The notes under the pieces: generated by a model | Told to the model about the DNA's origin: nothing | Database searches by the model: none | Seen by the model: the letters and a program-made list of their open reading frames with translations, nothing else | Translations under genes and position numbers: made by a program | Part shown: positions 1-11,002 of the stretch, one piece after another | How the letters are laid out: each line of letters starts with the position of its first letter | Position numbering within the stretch: position 1 is the first letter of the stretch | Origin: JAKOUY01 sp037045185 | GTDB lineage: Bacteria; Actinomycetota; Acidimicrobiia; Acidimicrobiales; Ilumatobacteraceae | DNA length: 64,000 nucleotides | Direction: 5' to 3' | NCBI GenBank assembly: GCA_037045185.1 | Contig: JBAOHQ010000004.1 | Span: 682,001 to 746,000, forward strand

Positions 1-989
<989 letters not shown>

Positions 990-993
<4 letters not shown>

Positions 994-1577
994 CCACGAT
1001 GGCTGACGAGTTCGACGACGAACTGAATCCCGATGTCGAGCGGGCCAACGAGGTGGAGGACTTCACCGATGGGATCGAGCGTCCCGCCGGTGAACCCGCC
1101 GCCGACACGGCCGGTCGTGAGGCGGCCGAGGACGAGGCCGCGGCGCTCGTCGAGCACGACGTCGAGGCCCTGCTGGCCGAGCGTGACACGTTCAAGGACG
1201 CCGCGCTGCGCCTGCAGGCAGACTTCGAGAACTACCGCAAGCGGGTGACCGCCCAGCACGGCGACGACATCGACCGGGCCACCGGGCGGCTGGCCGAGTC
1301 CCTGCTCCCCGTGCTCGACGCCTGCGAGGCGGCGTTCGTCCAGCACCCCGCAGAGATCGAGCCGCTGTTCAACCTGCTGCTCGGGGAGCTACGCAAGCAG
1401 GGCCTGGAGGCCATGCACCTCGACGGCCAACCCTTCGACCCGACGCTGGCCGAGGCGGTCCTGCACGAGCCGGGTGACGGCTCGACGGACACGCCCGTGG
1501 TCAGCGAGGTGCTGCGCAGCGGCTACACCTGGAAGGGCAAGGTCCTGCGCGCCGCCATGGTCAAGGTCGCCGGCTGA
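990..1577 (+). CDS. grpE: Nucleotide exchange factor GrpE
   Basis: Releases ADP from DnaK to drive the chaperone cycle. At 195 residues it has an acidic N-terminus, a long helix containing FENYRKRV near residue 85, and the C-terminal GrpE signature VVSEVLRSGYTWKGKVLRAA. The GTG at 990 overlaps the dnaK stop and is chosen for coupling; the ATG at 999 is an equally possible start three codons later. It lies between dnaK and dnaJ in one transcription unit, 14 bases before dnaJ. Confidence 0.96.
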
Positions 1578-1591
1578 CAGGACGGTGAGCG

Positions 1592-2722
1592 ATGGCTGCC
1601 CAGCGCGAGTGGTACGAGAAGGACTACTACAAGATCCTCGGTGTGGCGGACACGGCCACGCCCAAGGAGATCACCAAGGCGTACCGCAAGCTGGCCCGCG
1701 ACAACCACCCCGACACCCATCCGGGGGACGCCGCCGCCGAGGACCGGTTCAAGGAGGCCAGCGCGGCCTACGACGTCCTCGGTGACGAGGCCAAGCGCAA
1801 GGAGTACGACGAGGTCCGCGCGCTGGGCCCGATGCAGTTCGGCCGTGGCGGGCCGAACGGGCCAACGGGGGGACCGTTCAACTTCAACGTCGGCGCCGAC
1901 GGCCTCGGCGACCTGCTCGGGCAGATGTTCAACCGGGGCGGGCGCGCCGGGCGCGGCCGTGGCGCCTCGGCGGCCGCCGGGCCGATGCGCGGCGACGACC
2001 TGCAGGCCTCGCTGACGCTTGATTTCGCCGATGCCGCCGCCGGACTGACCACGACGCTGCACCTCAGCAGTGACGCCGAGTGCTCCACGTGCCACGGCAG
2101 CGGGGCTCGCCCGGGTACCTCCCCGGCGGTGTGCTCGATCTGCGGCGGGCGTGGTGTCGTCGACGACAACCAGGGCTTCTTCTCGTTCTCCTCGCCGTGC
2201 CGGGCCTGCGCCGGGCGCGGGGTCGTGGTGGACGACCCGTGCCCGGGGTGCCGCGGCTCGGGTGTGGAGCACCGGGCTCGCGAGGTACAGGTGCGCATCC
2301 CCGCCGGCGTGGCCGACGGCCAGACCATTCGCCTGCCCGGGCGCGGCGGGCCCGGGCGCAGTGGCGGCCCGGCCGGCGACCTGCTGGTCGAGTGCCACGT
2401 CACCGCCCACCGCACCTTCGGCCGCCAGGGCGACAACCTCACCGTGCGCGTCCCGGTCACCTTTGCCGAAGCGGCGCTCGGGGCCGACATCGATGTGCCC
2501 ACCCTGGACGGTTCACGGGTCACCCTGCGGCTGCGGCCGGGCACCGCCGGTGGCTCCAAGCACCGCGTCCGTGGCAAGGGCATCGCCACCAAGAAGGCCA
2601 CGGGTGATCTGATCGTCACCGTCGACATCGACGTTCCCACCCAGCTCACCGAGCAGCAGCGGGCGGCCGTCGAGGCCTACGCCGCGGCGACTACCGTGTC
2701 ACCCAGGTCAGGGCGCGGCTGA
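1592..2722 (+). CDS. dnaJ: Chaperone protein DnaJ
   Basis: Hsp40 co-chaperone that delivers clients to DnaK and stimulates its ATPase. Its 376 residues hold a J domain (about 9-75) with the HPD tripeptide at 39-41, a Gly-rich linker (about 82-132), and four CxxCxGxG zinc motifs with cysteines at 164/167, 181/184, 203/206 and 217/220. The C-terminal substrate-binding domain follows. All four zinc motifs are intact, so this is a type I DnaJ. The stop TGA ends at 2722, just before the hspR ribosome-binding site. Confidence 0.97.
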   Translation: MAAQREWYEKDYYKILGVADTATPKEITKAYRKLARDNHPDTHPGDAAAEDRFKEASAAYDVLGDEAKRKEYDEVRALGPMQFGRGGPNGPTGGPFNFNVGADGLGDLLGQMFNRGGRAGRGRGASAAAGPMRGDDLQASLTLDFADAAAGLTTTLHLSSDAECSTCHGSGARPGTSPAVCSICGGRGVVDDNQGFFSFSSPCRACAGRGVVVDDPCPGCRGSGVEHRAREVQVRIPAGVADGQTIRLPGRGGPGRSGGPAGDLLVECHVTAHRTFGRQGDNLTVRVPVTFAEAALGADIDVPTLDGSRVTLRLRPGTAGGSKHRVRGKGIATKKATGDLIVTVDIDVPTQLTEQQRAAVEAYAAATTVSPRSGRG

Positions 2723-2745
2723 TGGAGACGAAAGGAGCCGATCCG

Positions 2746-3135
2746 ATGCGACCGCTACAACGCTCGCAGTACCAGGCGGTCTACGTGATCTCCGTTGCCG
2801 CCGAACTGGCCGGCATGCACCCCCAGACATTGCGGATCTACGAGCGCCGCGGCCTCGTCCAGCCGGCGCGGACCCAGGGCGGGAACCGCCGCTACAGCGA
2901 CGTGGACATCGACCGCCTGCGGCGGATCAGCGAGCTCACGGCAGAGGGCATGAATCTCGAGGGCATCCGCCGGGTGATCGAGATGGAGGCCGAGTTGGCC
3001 GAGCTGCGCGCCGAGGTCGCCCGGCTGCGCCAGCAGGTGGGAGCCGCCCAGGCCGAGGCCGAACGCCGCCCGCCGCGCCGTGACCTGGTGCCACTGCGCC
3101 AGCACGTCGCGGTGTTCGAGCACCGTCCGTTCTGA
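2746..3135 (+). CDS. hspR: Heat-shock repressor HspR, MerR family
   Basis: HspR binds HAIR inverted repeats and represses dnaK and clpB, with DnaK as co-repressor in studied actinobacteria. The protein (129 residues) has a MerR winged helix from about residue 12 (VYVISVAAELAGMHPQTLRI, then YERRGL and GGNRRYSDVDIDRL) followed by a short coiled coil rich in Glu/Leu. An ATG at 2722 overlaps the dnaJ stop, but AAAGGAG at 2731-2737 sits eight bases before the ATG at 2746. The family also normally begins close to this Met, so I chose 2746. It is the last gene of the dnaK operon. Confidence 0.93.
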   Translation: MRPLQRSQYQAVYVISVAAELAGMHPQTLRIYERRGLVQPARTQGGNRRYSDVDIDRLRRISELTAEGMNLEGIRRVIEMEAELAELRAEVARLRQQVGAAQAEAERRPPRRDLVPLRQHVAVFEHRPF

Positions 3136-3169
3136 CGCTGCCGCTGGTGAGCGGTGACAGACTGACGCG

Positions 3170-5803
3170 GTGCTGACGACGCGCCCCTGGCTGACGGCTC
3201 CGGCCGCGCTGATCCGCCGCCCGGCGATGGCGCTGGTCGCGGTGCTGGGTGGCCTGCTGGTGGGGATGGTTGCCGCCACCCCGCTGCTGTTCGCCGACAC
3301 CGTGGGCGCCGGAGCGGTCCAGCGCCAGTGGGACCGGGCCTGCCCGGCAGACGTGGAGCCGCACGTCGAGGGCGCCGGTATGCGCGCCCTGTTCGGCGCC
3401 GACGATGCCCTGCTGGCGCGCGTGGTGGGCGGCCTGGCGGCGTTCGGGCCGGCCGACGTCGTCGCCGAGTCGGGGGCGATGACCTTCCGCAACGGCGAGC
3501 GCCACGCGGTCGGCGGGCTGCTGTGGCGGGACAAGGCCATCGACCATCTCGACGTGCTGTCCTCGACCGACCACGGCGAGTTGTGGATCAGCGACACTGC
3601 TGCCGCCTCGCTCGGGGTGAGCGCCGGCGACAGCATCGCCCTGGACACCAGCACGAGCCAGCAGTCGGCCGGAGGCGTTGTCGTGGTCGGTGGCGGCCCG
3701 CTGCCCACCACCGCGGTGATTCGCGGCGTGTTCCGCGACATGACCAAGGCCCCACTCGACGACTACTGGTGCGGTGCCGCCAAGCAGATGCGCGCCGGGA
3801 CGGTGTTCACCGATGCGGTCCCGCCGCCGAAGGCGATCATCGATCCGTCGGCCAGCTCGTTCGTGAACGCGCTCCGCTCGGCCGGCGGGTTGAACCCGGC
3901 TCGCGTCAACCTGCCCTTCGCCGTCGCTCCGCGCACCCTCCCCGACGCCCAGGCCCAACTCCGCGCCATCCCGGACCTGGCGGCAGCCATCGACGCGACC
4001 ATCGCCGAACGGGCCACGGCCGTCGGCCTGCCGAGCAGCATGTTCACCAAGGTCGCCCTCACCGACAACATGGAGCGGCTCACGGCTCGGTCGGCCGCGG
4101 TGAAGCACGCCGTGGGAGTCGCAGTGCGCCCACTGAGCCTGCTGGCGCTGGCCTCGGCGCTGGCCGTAGTTGCCGCGCTCGGGTCGATGTGGGTGCGGGT
4201 CAAGCGCAACGACGTGGTCGCTCTGTCGTCGATGGGCATCGGGCCCGGTTGGTTGGGAGTGAAGGCCGCGCTCGAGTGCCTGCCGTGGCTGGCCGCAGGC
4301 GCGGTCGGCGGCGCGGCGCTGGCCAGGGTGTCGCTGGCGGCCTACGCCCCGGCCACCGATCTCGAAGCGGGGACGTGGTGGCGGGCGATGGCGGTTGCCC
4401 TGGCAGCCGCGGTGGTGGCGATGGTGCTGGTGGGTGTCACGGCCGGGGTGACCGGGCGGTCCGTGCTGCGCGCCGTGCCGCGGCGGGTGCCGGCCCTGCT
4501 CACGTGGTTCCCGCTGGAGGCCGTACTGGCCGTGCTCGCCGTGGTCAGCTACCGCTCGTTCCGCCATGGCTCGCTGGTCCAGGTGCGTGGCGAGGAGAAC
4601 GTGGTGGGCGCCGCCGCGCTGACGTTTCCGCTGCTGTGCTTCGCCGCCGTCGCCGTGCTGCTCGCCAGGCTGTGGTTCGTGGCGATGCGCCGCACCGGCG
4701 GTCAGATCCGGTTCGTCCCGGCGGGGTTGGCCCTGCGCCGGTTGCAGCATGGCAGACGACTCGGAGCGGTGCTGGTGGCCTTGGGGGCGTTGGCGGTGAG
4801 CGTGGCCCTCTACGGCGCGGGGCTGGTCGCCTCGCTGGACTACACCGGTCACGCCAAGTCACGGGTGTACGTGGGCAGCGACGTCCGTGCCGAGGTGCGC
4901 ACGCCACTCGGGACACCACTGGCCGGCATGACCCAGACGTTCTTCGTCCGCGACGCATCCTTCGCCGGCGTCAACGTGGAGGTGGTGGCAGTCGACCCGG
5001 GTTCCTTCGCCGCCGGGGCGTTCTGGGATGAGTCGTTCTCCGACCGGCCGCTCGGCGATCTGCTCGACCTGCTAGCCGCTTCGCCCACGACGGCGATCGC
5101 CGTCGGCGACGTCCCGGCGGCCGGGACGGTCACCAACCGGCGGGGCAAGGGCAGCTTCGAGCTCACCACGGTGATCCCGGCGGCGGTGTTTCCCGGCGTC
5201 AAGCACGGCAAGCCACTCGTGGTGGTGAGCCAGGCCACGCTGGCCGGCAGCGGGATGAACGGCCAGAACGTGGTGCTGGCCCGCGGCCAGCGTGAGCAGG
5301 TGCTGGCCCAGCTCGCCGCCGCCGGCACCGAGCCGTTCCTGGCGATCTCGGCGGACAACGTGATCGACGTGTCCGAGTTGCTCTTCGCCTCGTGGACGTT
5401 CGTCTTCGTGCGCGCCCTCGGAGTCTTCGTCGGCCTGCTGGTGATCGTCGCCCTGCTGTTGCAGCTGGTCGCCAGGCAACGACAGCAGGCCCTCGGCTTC
5501 GGCGTCCTGCGCCGCTTCGGGTTGAGTTCGGCCCGCCACCGCTTGGCGCTGGCCCTGGAGTTGCTGGCGTTGGCTGCGGCGATGTGCGTGGTCGGGGTTG
5601 CCGGCGCCCTGCTCGTCAGCCGATTGGTGGTCCCGCGCCTCGATCCGATGAAGGTGATCCCGCCGCCGCCGCTGGTCGTCGTTCCGTCAGCGGCGATCTT
5701 CCTGCTGATGGTGGCCATGGCGTCCAGCGCGGCGCTTGGTTCCACGGTGGCCCAGGCCACGGGTGAGCGGATGAATCTGGCGGAGGCCCTCCGTGACGGC
5801 TGA
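3170..5803 (+). CDS. ABC transporter permease, two FtsX-like domains
   Basis: Large membrane protein (877 residues, GTG start) of the macrolide-exporter/lipoprotein-release permease type. It has a hydrophobic segment near residues 19-41, a large extracytoplasmic domain, a first FtsX-like membrane block around 310-430, further segments near 445-510 and 530-560, a second extracytoplasmic region, and a final FtsX-like block from about 740 to 865. Such permeases usually transduce ATP hydrolysis to periplasmic or surface substrates rather than form a simple pore. The last eleven bases overlap the next ATPase gene, so permease and ATPases are co-expressed. The substrate is unknown. Confidence 0.85.
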   Translation: MLTTRPWLTAPAALIRRPAMALVAVLGGLLVGMVAATPLLFADTVGAGAVQRQWDRACPADVEPHVEGAGMRALFGADDALLARVVGGLAAFGPADVVAESGAMTFRNGERHAVGGLLWRDKAIDHLDVLSSTDHGELWISDTAAASLGVSAGDSIALDTSTSQQSAGGVVVVGGGPLPTTAVIRGVFRDMTKAPLDDYWCGAAKQMRAGTVFTDAVPPPKAIIDPSASSFVNALRSAGGLNPARVNLPFAVAPRTLPDAQAQLRAIPDLAAAIDATIAERATAVGLPSSMFTKVALTDNMERLTARSAAVKHAVGVAVRPLSLLALASALAVVAALGSMWVRVKRNDVVALSSMGIGPGWLGVKAALECLPWLAAGAVGGAALARVSLAAYAPATDLEAGTWWRAMAVALAAAVVAMVLVGVTAGVTGRSVLRAVPRRVPALLTWFPLEAVLAVLAVVSYRSFRHGSLVQVRGEENVVGAAALTFPLLCFAAVAVLLARLWFVAMRRTGGQIRFVPAGLALRRLQHGRRLGAVLVALGALAVSVALYGAGLVASLDYTGHAKSRVYVGSDVRAEVRTPLGTPLAGMTQTFFVRDASFAGVNVEVVAVDPGSFAAGAFWDESFSDRPLGDLLDLLAASPTTAIAVGDVPAAGTVTNRRGKGSFELTTVIPAAVFPGVKHGKPLVVVSQATLAGSGMNGQNVVLARGQREQVLAQLAAAGTEPFLAISADNVIDVSELLFASWTFVFVRALGVFVGLLVIVALLLQLVARQRQQALGFGVLRRFGLSSARHRLALALELLALAAAMCVVGVAGALLVSRLVVPRLDPMKVIPPPPLVVVPSAAIFLLMVAMASSAALGSTVAQATGERMNLAEALRDG

Positions 5804-6461
5804 CCGGATCACGACCCAACTGCGCGACGTGACGGTGGTCTACCGCTCGGCCGGTGAGCAGATCACTGCCTTGGATGGTGTGGCCCTCGACGTCGCCAGC
5901 GGTGAAGCGGTGGTGATCGCCGGACCGTCCGGGTCCGGCAAGTCGACGATGCTGCGGCTGCTCGCCGGGTTCGACCAGCCCAGCGCAGGCACCGTGATGG
6001 TCGACGGCGTCGAGCTGTCGGCGCTGGGTGAAGCCCGCCGGCGGCGGTTTCGCCGGGGTCGGTTGGCCGTCGTCCACCAGCGACCGTTGAACAACCTGAT
6101 CGGCGATCTCACTGCTGCTCAACACGTCGACTTGGCCGGCCGGGTACGCCGGCGACGCACCCCGGCCGACGTGCTGGCCCGATTCGGCCTCGGCGAGCGG
6201 CGCGATGCGCTGCCGCGGCACCTGTCCGGGGGCGAGCAGCAGCGGCTGGCGATCGCCATGGCCGTGGCCAGCGGCGTCTCCGTGGTCCTGGCCGACGAGC
6301 CCACGGCCGAACTGGACCGGGCCCACGCCCAGGAGGTGATCGACGCGCTGCGCGGCCTGGCCGGCGACGGTGTCACCGTGGTGACGGCCTCGCACGACGC
6401 CGACGTCGTCGGGGCGTTCGGGCGGGTCGTGCGGATGCGTGACGGCGCGGTGGTCACATGA
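5793..6461 (+). CDS. ABC transporter ATP-binding protein (LolD/MacB type)
   Basis: ATPase (222 residues, GTG start inside the permease end) that would power the adjacent FtsX-type permease. It shows a Walker A GPSGSGKST near residue 46, a Q-loop-like VVHQRPLNNL, a canonical signature LSGGEQQR and Walker B SVVLADEPTAELD, then the switch His in ASHD. All catalytic elements look intact. Its stop overlaps the ATG of the second ATPase (ATGA), so the two probably form a heterodimer in equal amounts. Confidence 0.9.
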   Translation: MTADRITTQLRDVTVVYRSAGEQITALDGVALDVASGEAVVIAGPSGSGKSTMLRLLAGFDQPSAGTVMVDGVELSALGEARRRRFRRGRLAVVHQRPLNNLIGDLTAAQHVDLAGRVRRRRTPADVLARFGLGERRDALPRHLSGGEQQRLAIAMAVASGVSVVLADEPTAELDRAHAQEVIDALRGLAGDGVTVVTASHDADVVGAFGRVVRMRDGAVVT

Positions 6462-7114
6462 CCGCGGTGTTCACCGGTACTGCGCTGCGGCGGATGATCG
6501 GCGACGGCGATGGCGCCCGGTTCGTGGTCGACGGGGTGAACCTGCGAATCGACGCCGGCGAGGTGGTGCTGCTGGTGGGGCCGTCGGGGTCGGGCAAGAC
6601 CACCCTGCTCCATCTGGTCAGCGGGTTCGACCGGCCCACCGGCGGCGATCGGGCCTGGATCGGCGTGGATGGGGCGAACCCGCCGTGGCGCACCGTCGGA
6701 GTCGTGCCGCAGTCGCTGGGGTTGCTGGCCGAGCTGTCCTACGCCGAGCAGCTCGACCTGGCGATCCGCCACCTGCCGAGTTCCGAACGCCGGGCGGAGG
6801 TGCGCCGCCGGCTCGACCAACTGGGCATCGCCCACCTGGCGACGCGCCTGGCGGAGGAGACGTCGTTGGGGCAGCAGCAACGCCTGGCCGTGGCCAGGGC
6901 GTTGATCACCTGCCCAGCGCTGGTGGTGGCCGACGAGCCCACCAGCCGCCAGGACCAGACCCACGCCGAAGTCGTCGCCGACGCCCTGCGCGCCGCCGCC
7001 GCCGACGGCTCGGCCTGCCTGGTGGCGTCCCACGATGCGCTGCTGCGCAGGATTGCCGATCGGGTCGTGACGATCACCGACGGCATGCTGGCGGATCCGC
7101 CACTGAACCGGTGA
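6458..7114 (+). CDS. ABC transporter ATP-binding protein with degenerate signature
   Basis: Second ATPase (218 residues) of the FtsX-type exporter. Walker A is intact (GPSGSGKTT), as are Walker B (LVVADEPTS) and the switch His (ASHD). The signature reads TSLGQQQR instead of LSGGQQQR and the D-loop is SRQD instead of SALD. This suggests an asymmetric pair in which one composite ATP site is weak. The start overlaps the previous stop and the stop overlaps the GTG of the thiolase-like gene, so four genes are translationally coupled. Confidence 0.88.
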   Translation: MTAVFTGTALRRMIGDGDGARFVVDGVNLRIDAGEVVLLVGPSGSGKTTLLHLVSGFDRPTGGDRAWIGVDGANPPWRTVGVVPQSLGLLAELSYAEQLDLAIRHLPSSERRAEVRRRLDQLGIAHLATRLAEETSLGQQQRLAVARALITCPALVVADEPTSRQDQTHAEVVADALRAAAADGSACLVASHDALLRRIADRVVTITDGMLADPPLNR

Positions 7115-8528
7115 GCGAGCCGGTCGTCGTCGGTGCCGGGCGGGCCGATCAGGAGCTCGCCGATCCGGGCGCTGGGCGCTCGGCCGTGGCGTTGATGATC
7201 GACGCGGCTCGCGCCGCGTTCGCCGATGCCGGCCCGGCGGCGGCGGTGGCGGGCCTGGTCGATCTCGTGGCCATGCCGGTGGGGAGCTGGGACGGCGGTG
7301 ACCCGGGTCGGGCCGTCGCCCGTGCCACGGGGGTTCCGGACACGGCCAGGACGCTGATGCTCAGCGTGGGGATCCCCCAGCAGACGCTGTTCAACGAGGC
7401 GTACCGGGCCATCCACCACGGAGCGGCGCGGGCGGTGCTGATCGTCGGCGGTGAAGCAGCGGCCCGGGCGGCCATCGCCCGCCGAGCTGGCGTGGCCCTG
7501 TCCGACGAGGTCGTGGGCGGCGAGCCTGACGAGCGCCGCCTCCCGGTTGGCGAGATCGTGACGGCCGCCGAGATCCGTGCCGGGCTGGTCACACCCGTGG
7601 TGCAGTACGCGTTGATCGACAGCGCCCTGCCGCGCCGCGGAGGGTCGCACGATCGACGAACACCTTGCCGAGATCGACAGCCTGTGGGGCTCGATGCGAG
7701 CCGTGGCCGGCGCGGCCCCACCCGGCCCTGGCCGGATCGTGGCCTTCCCCTATCGCACGGAGCACTGCAGCCGAATCAACGTGGACCAGGCCGCGGCGAT
7801 CGTGGTTTGTGCGGCCGAGCACGCCAGGAGACTCGGGGTGCCGGTGGATCGCCTGGTCCACCCGCTGGTTGCGCTGGAGTCCAGTCACGCCGCTGCCGTC
7901 GTCCGCCGCCGTGACCTGCACCGGTGGCCGGCGATGGAGTGCCTGGGCCAGGCGGCTGCGGCGCATCTCGGCACCCCGGTGTCGGACATCGACCAGGTCG
8001 AGGTGTACAGCTGCTTCCCGTCGGCAGTACGCGTCCAGCAACGCGCCCTCGGCCTGCCCCTCGACCGGGCGCCCACGTTGACCGGCGGGATGGCCGTTGC
8101 CGGAGGCCCGTGGAACAACTTCGTCCTGCAGGCCACCGTCGAGATGGTGCGGGTGCTCGCGCGCCCGGCCCGGTGAGCTGGGCATGGTCACCACGGTGAG
8201 CGGGTTCCTGACCAAGCCTGGCCTGGCGGTGTTCTCCACGGACCGGCGCAGGGACCTGCTGGTCGACGACCTCGGCGCCGACGCTGCGCGTGCCACGCAC
8301 CTGGCCGAGGTGGTGGAGCAGTACGACGGTCACGCCACCGTTGCTGCATGCACGGTGGTACCCGAGCGCTCGGGGGCGGCGCGGACCGTGATCGTCGCCG
8401 AGACGGCGGGCGGCGCTCGGTGCGTCGGGACCTCGCTCGACGCCGGCGTGGCGGAGGTGGCGATGACGCGCGAGCTGGTGGGCAGCGCGGTGCTGATGGA
8501 AGGCGGTTCGCTGCGGCTCGTCCATTAG
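7111..8528 (+). CDS. Thiolase-like acetyl-CoA acetyltransferase, broken by two frameshifts
   Basis: Three reading frames together encode one protein of about 471 residues resembling the SCP2/type-1 thiolase-like family with an extra C-terminal beta domain. Frame 1 carries the N-terminal half (VGAGRA, IPQQTLFNEAYRAI, LIVGGEA). At about 7626-7632 one extra base moves the frame to the segment beginning GRTIDEHLAEIDSLWGSM, which includes ESSHAAAVVRRRDLHRWPA. At about 8160-8170 a second extra base moves it to GELGMVTTVSGFLTKPGLAV. Removing one base at each site restores a continuous protein. It is either a decayed gene or a gene with consensus errors; conservation on both sides of each break favours errors. 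It ends overlapping the convergent Rieske gene by four bases. Confidence 0.75.
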
Positions 8529-9566
8529 CTGGGCCCGGGCGGCCTTCGGGCCATGAACTCGATCAGCCGCCGTCGCCACTCGACGTTGCACTTGTCGGCC
8601 TGCACGCTGACCAGCGTGGTCTGGTCCAGCGGCAATACCCCGGGGACGCGCTGCAGCATCCGCTTGTCCTCGGCGCCGATGGCCAGGTCGAAGGCCAGGA
8701 TCTCCTCGGCCGGTACCGAATGGTCGTCGTTTCGCCAGACGACGAACGTGAAGTACGACGTCACGTCGTCGATCGGCGTCGACAGCAGCAGGAGGATGTG
8801 CTGCAGCCCGGTCTGGTACTCGATGGTGCTGCGCACGGCCAGCGGCAGGGTGAACCCGCTGGACATCTTGCGTTCGACGATGTCGGTGGTCTGGCCGCTG
8901 GCGGCGTTGGCAAAGGACTCGTTGCGTGCCCTGACCTCGTAGCGGTAGCCGAACCAGCCGTCGTCCAGCGGCTCGAGCTCGACGTGCGGGACGCGGGTGT
9001 CCTGGGAGATGCCGAAGGTGCCGGTGTGCACGAAGGGGAAGTGGGTGATGTCCAGGAAGTTGTCGGTCATGCGCGTGGCCGAGACCTGCCAGGTGTCCAC
9101 GGGGGTGTTCAACCGGCGGAAGGCAGGGTCGTCCTCGTGGGGCACGACGGGAATGCCGGTGGACGGCCGGCCGACGCACAACCACACCAGGCCGTAGCGT
9201 TCGGCGACGGCGAAGGTGGCCAGATGCGCCCGAGGCGGCGGGGGGACACCCTCGCTGGCCGAGGGGACGCGGGTGCATCGCCCGCCGTCGCCGAACTCCC
9301 ACCCGTGGTATGGGCAGACGAGACAGCCGTCCGCGGACATCCAGCCGGGCGACAGCGGGGATTCACGGTGCGGGCATCGGTCCGGCGCGGCGACGATCTC
9401 CCCGTTGGGCGACCGGTACAGCACGGCGATCGTGCCCAGCAGGGTGACCTGGCGGGGCGCGTCGGTCACCTCGTCACTGCGCCGCGACGGCGAACCAGGA
9501 GTTGCGCAGCGCGGCGTTGGCGCACAGGACCGAGGTGTGATCGAAAGGATCGGCGAGGGCGTTCAT
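8525..9566 (-). CDS. Rieske [2Fe-2S] oxygenase, one frameshift near the N-terminus
   Basis: Terminal oxygenase component of a Rieske non-heme iron enzyme, likely hydroxylating or demethylating a small cyclic compound. The Rieske cluster ligands are CPHRE and CPYHGWEF. The mononuclear iron region includes DNFLDITHFPFVH. The frame from 9469 lacks the usual start, but the N-terminal part LRNSWFAVAA is encoded in another frame from an ATG at 9566, preceded by AAAGG. One extra base at about 9477-9481 separates them; removing it gives AVAASDEVTDAPRQV. The restored length is about 346 residues. It diverges from the glycosyltransferase and converges on the thiolase-like gene. Confidence 0.82.
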
Positions 9567-9655
9567 GCTCCGGCAACCTTTGCACGCTGGCGACCGCCGG
9601 CGCGTCGTCGGCGGCGACCGCGGCAGCAGCGATGGCGACGAGTATCGTTCGGCAC

Positions 9656-11002
9656 ATGGGCGACAGCGGCTCACGGGCGGAGGGTGACCCACCGCGGCTT
9701 CGGGTCTTGGCCATGGCCGACACCTGCAACCCCGAGTGGGAGAGCATTCCGATGGTCGCCTGGCAGCACAGCCGGGCCCTTGCCCGGTATGTCGACCTGC
9801 ACCTGGTGACCCAGCAGGTCAACGCCGAGAACATCGTTCGTGCCGGGCTCGTCGAGGGGGTCGACTTCACTGCCATCGACACCAGCTCGGTGGGTGGGCG
9901 TGGCGAGCGAGTGCTGGCCAAGCTGGGGTTCTCGTGGGAGACCGGCCGCGGTCATTCGATCCAGCGGGCGGTGAACACCTTCACCTACCCCTGGTTCGAG
10001 CACCTCGTGTGGAAGCGATTCGGCGCGCAGATCGCCGGCGGGTCCTACGACCTCGTCCATCGCATCATGCCGATGAGCCCGGTGGTCCCCAGTCTGATCG
10101 CCAGGCGGTGTCGCCGGGCCGGTGTTCCCTTCGTTCTCGGCCCGCTGAACGGTGGCCTGGGGTGGCCCAAGCAGTTCAACGACCTGCGGGACAAGGAGGG
10201 CGAGAAGCTGTCCACGCTCCGCGATGCCCACAAGGCCGTTCCCGGCTACCGATCGACGCGGGCCAACGCTGCCGCGATCCTCGTCGGATCACGGGCCACG
10301 CTGCGGGAGATGCCACAGCGGTACCACTCCAAGTGCGTCTACGTCCCGGAGTACGCCGTCGACCCTGCCAAGTTCGCAGCCCCCACGCCCCGGACGTTCC
10401 AGTTGCCACTGAGGATGGCGTTCGTCGGGCGGTTCGTGCCCGTGAAGTGCGTCGACGTCCTGTTGGAGGCCGCGGCGCCGCTGGTGCGCGCCGGGCAGCT
10501 GCTGGTGACCCTGATCGGTGACGGCCCCGAGGGCGACGCGTTGAGGGCCCAGGTCGAGCGCGAGCAGATCGCTCACGGTGTGACGTTCACCGGGTGGGTG
10601 TTGCACCAGGAGGTGCAACACCACCTGGCCAACTCGCACGTCTTCGGGTTCCCCAGCATCAAGGATCTGGGCGCGGGTGCGGCGGGTGAGGCCATGTCGA
10701 TGGGTGTCGTCCCGATCGTCGTCGACTACGGCGGTCCGGGGGAGCTGGTATCGGACGGGACCGGCTTTCGCGTGCCGCTCGGGACGCGCGAGGAGATCGT
10801 CCGCGGCGTGCGCGCCGCGCTGGAAGTAGCGGTCGCCGACCCGGGCGCGTTGGAGGCGATCGGCCAGCGGGCCAAGGCCCGCGTCGCCCGGATGTTCACC
10901 TGGGATGCCAAGGCAGGCCAGGTGCTCGAGGTCTACCGCTGGGCGCTCGGTGACGGTCCGCGGCCCGACTTCGGCATGCCGTTTCGCGATCCGCCGACGT
11001 GA
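9656..11002 (+). CDS. Glycosyltransferase, GT4 family
   Basis: Cytoplasmic transferase (448 residues) with the two-Rossmann GT-B architecture. The C-terminal half has MAFVGRFVPVKCVDVLLEAA, LIGDGPEGDAL, GVTFTGWV and the nucleotide-sugar binding region GAGAAGEAMSMGVVPIV, typical of retaining GT4 enzymes; the N-terminal half contains GPLNGGLGWP. The ATG at 9656 is used; the internal Met at 9713 (MADTCNPEWE) is an alternative. Its stop overlaps the GTG of the first amidohydrolase, an odd operon partner for a glycosyltransferase. The acceptor is unknown. Confidence 0.85.
   Translation: MGDSGSRAEGDPPRLRVLAMADTCNPEWESIPMVAWQHSRALARYVDLHLVTQQVNAENIVRAGLVEGVDFTAIDTSSVGGRGERVLAKLGFSWETGRGHSIQRAVNTFTYPWFEHLVWKRFGAQIAGGSYDLVHRIMPMSPVVPSLIARRCRRAGVPFVLGPLNGGLGWPKQFNDLRDKEGEKLSTLRDAHKAVPGYRSTRANAAAILVGSRATLREMPQRYHSKCVYVPEYAVDPAKFAAPTPRTFQLPLRMAFVGRFVPVKCVDVLLEAAAPLVRAGQLLVTLIGDGPEGDALRAQVEREQIAHGVTFTGWVLHQEVQHHLANSHVFGFPSIKDLGAGAAGEAMSMGVVPIVVDYGGPGELVSDGTGFRVPLGTREEIVRGVRAALEVAVADPGALEAIGQRAKARVARMFTWDAKAGQVLEVYRWALGDGPRPDFGMPFRDPPT

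Noticed and set aside
8348..9655. Long open frame extending the glycosyltransferase upstream by over 400 residues
   Set aside because: It is antisense to a Rieske oxygenase with intact cluster motifs; the composition is a GC-rich shadow.
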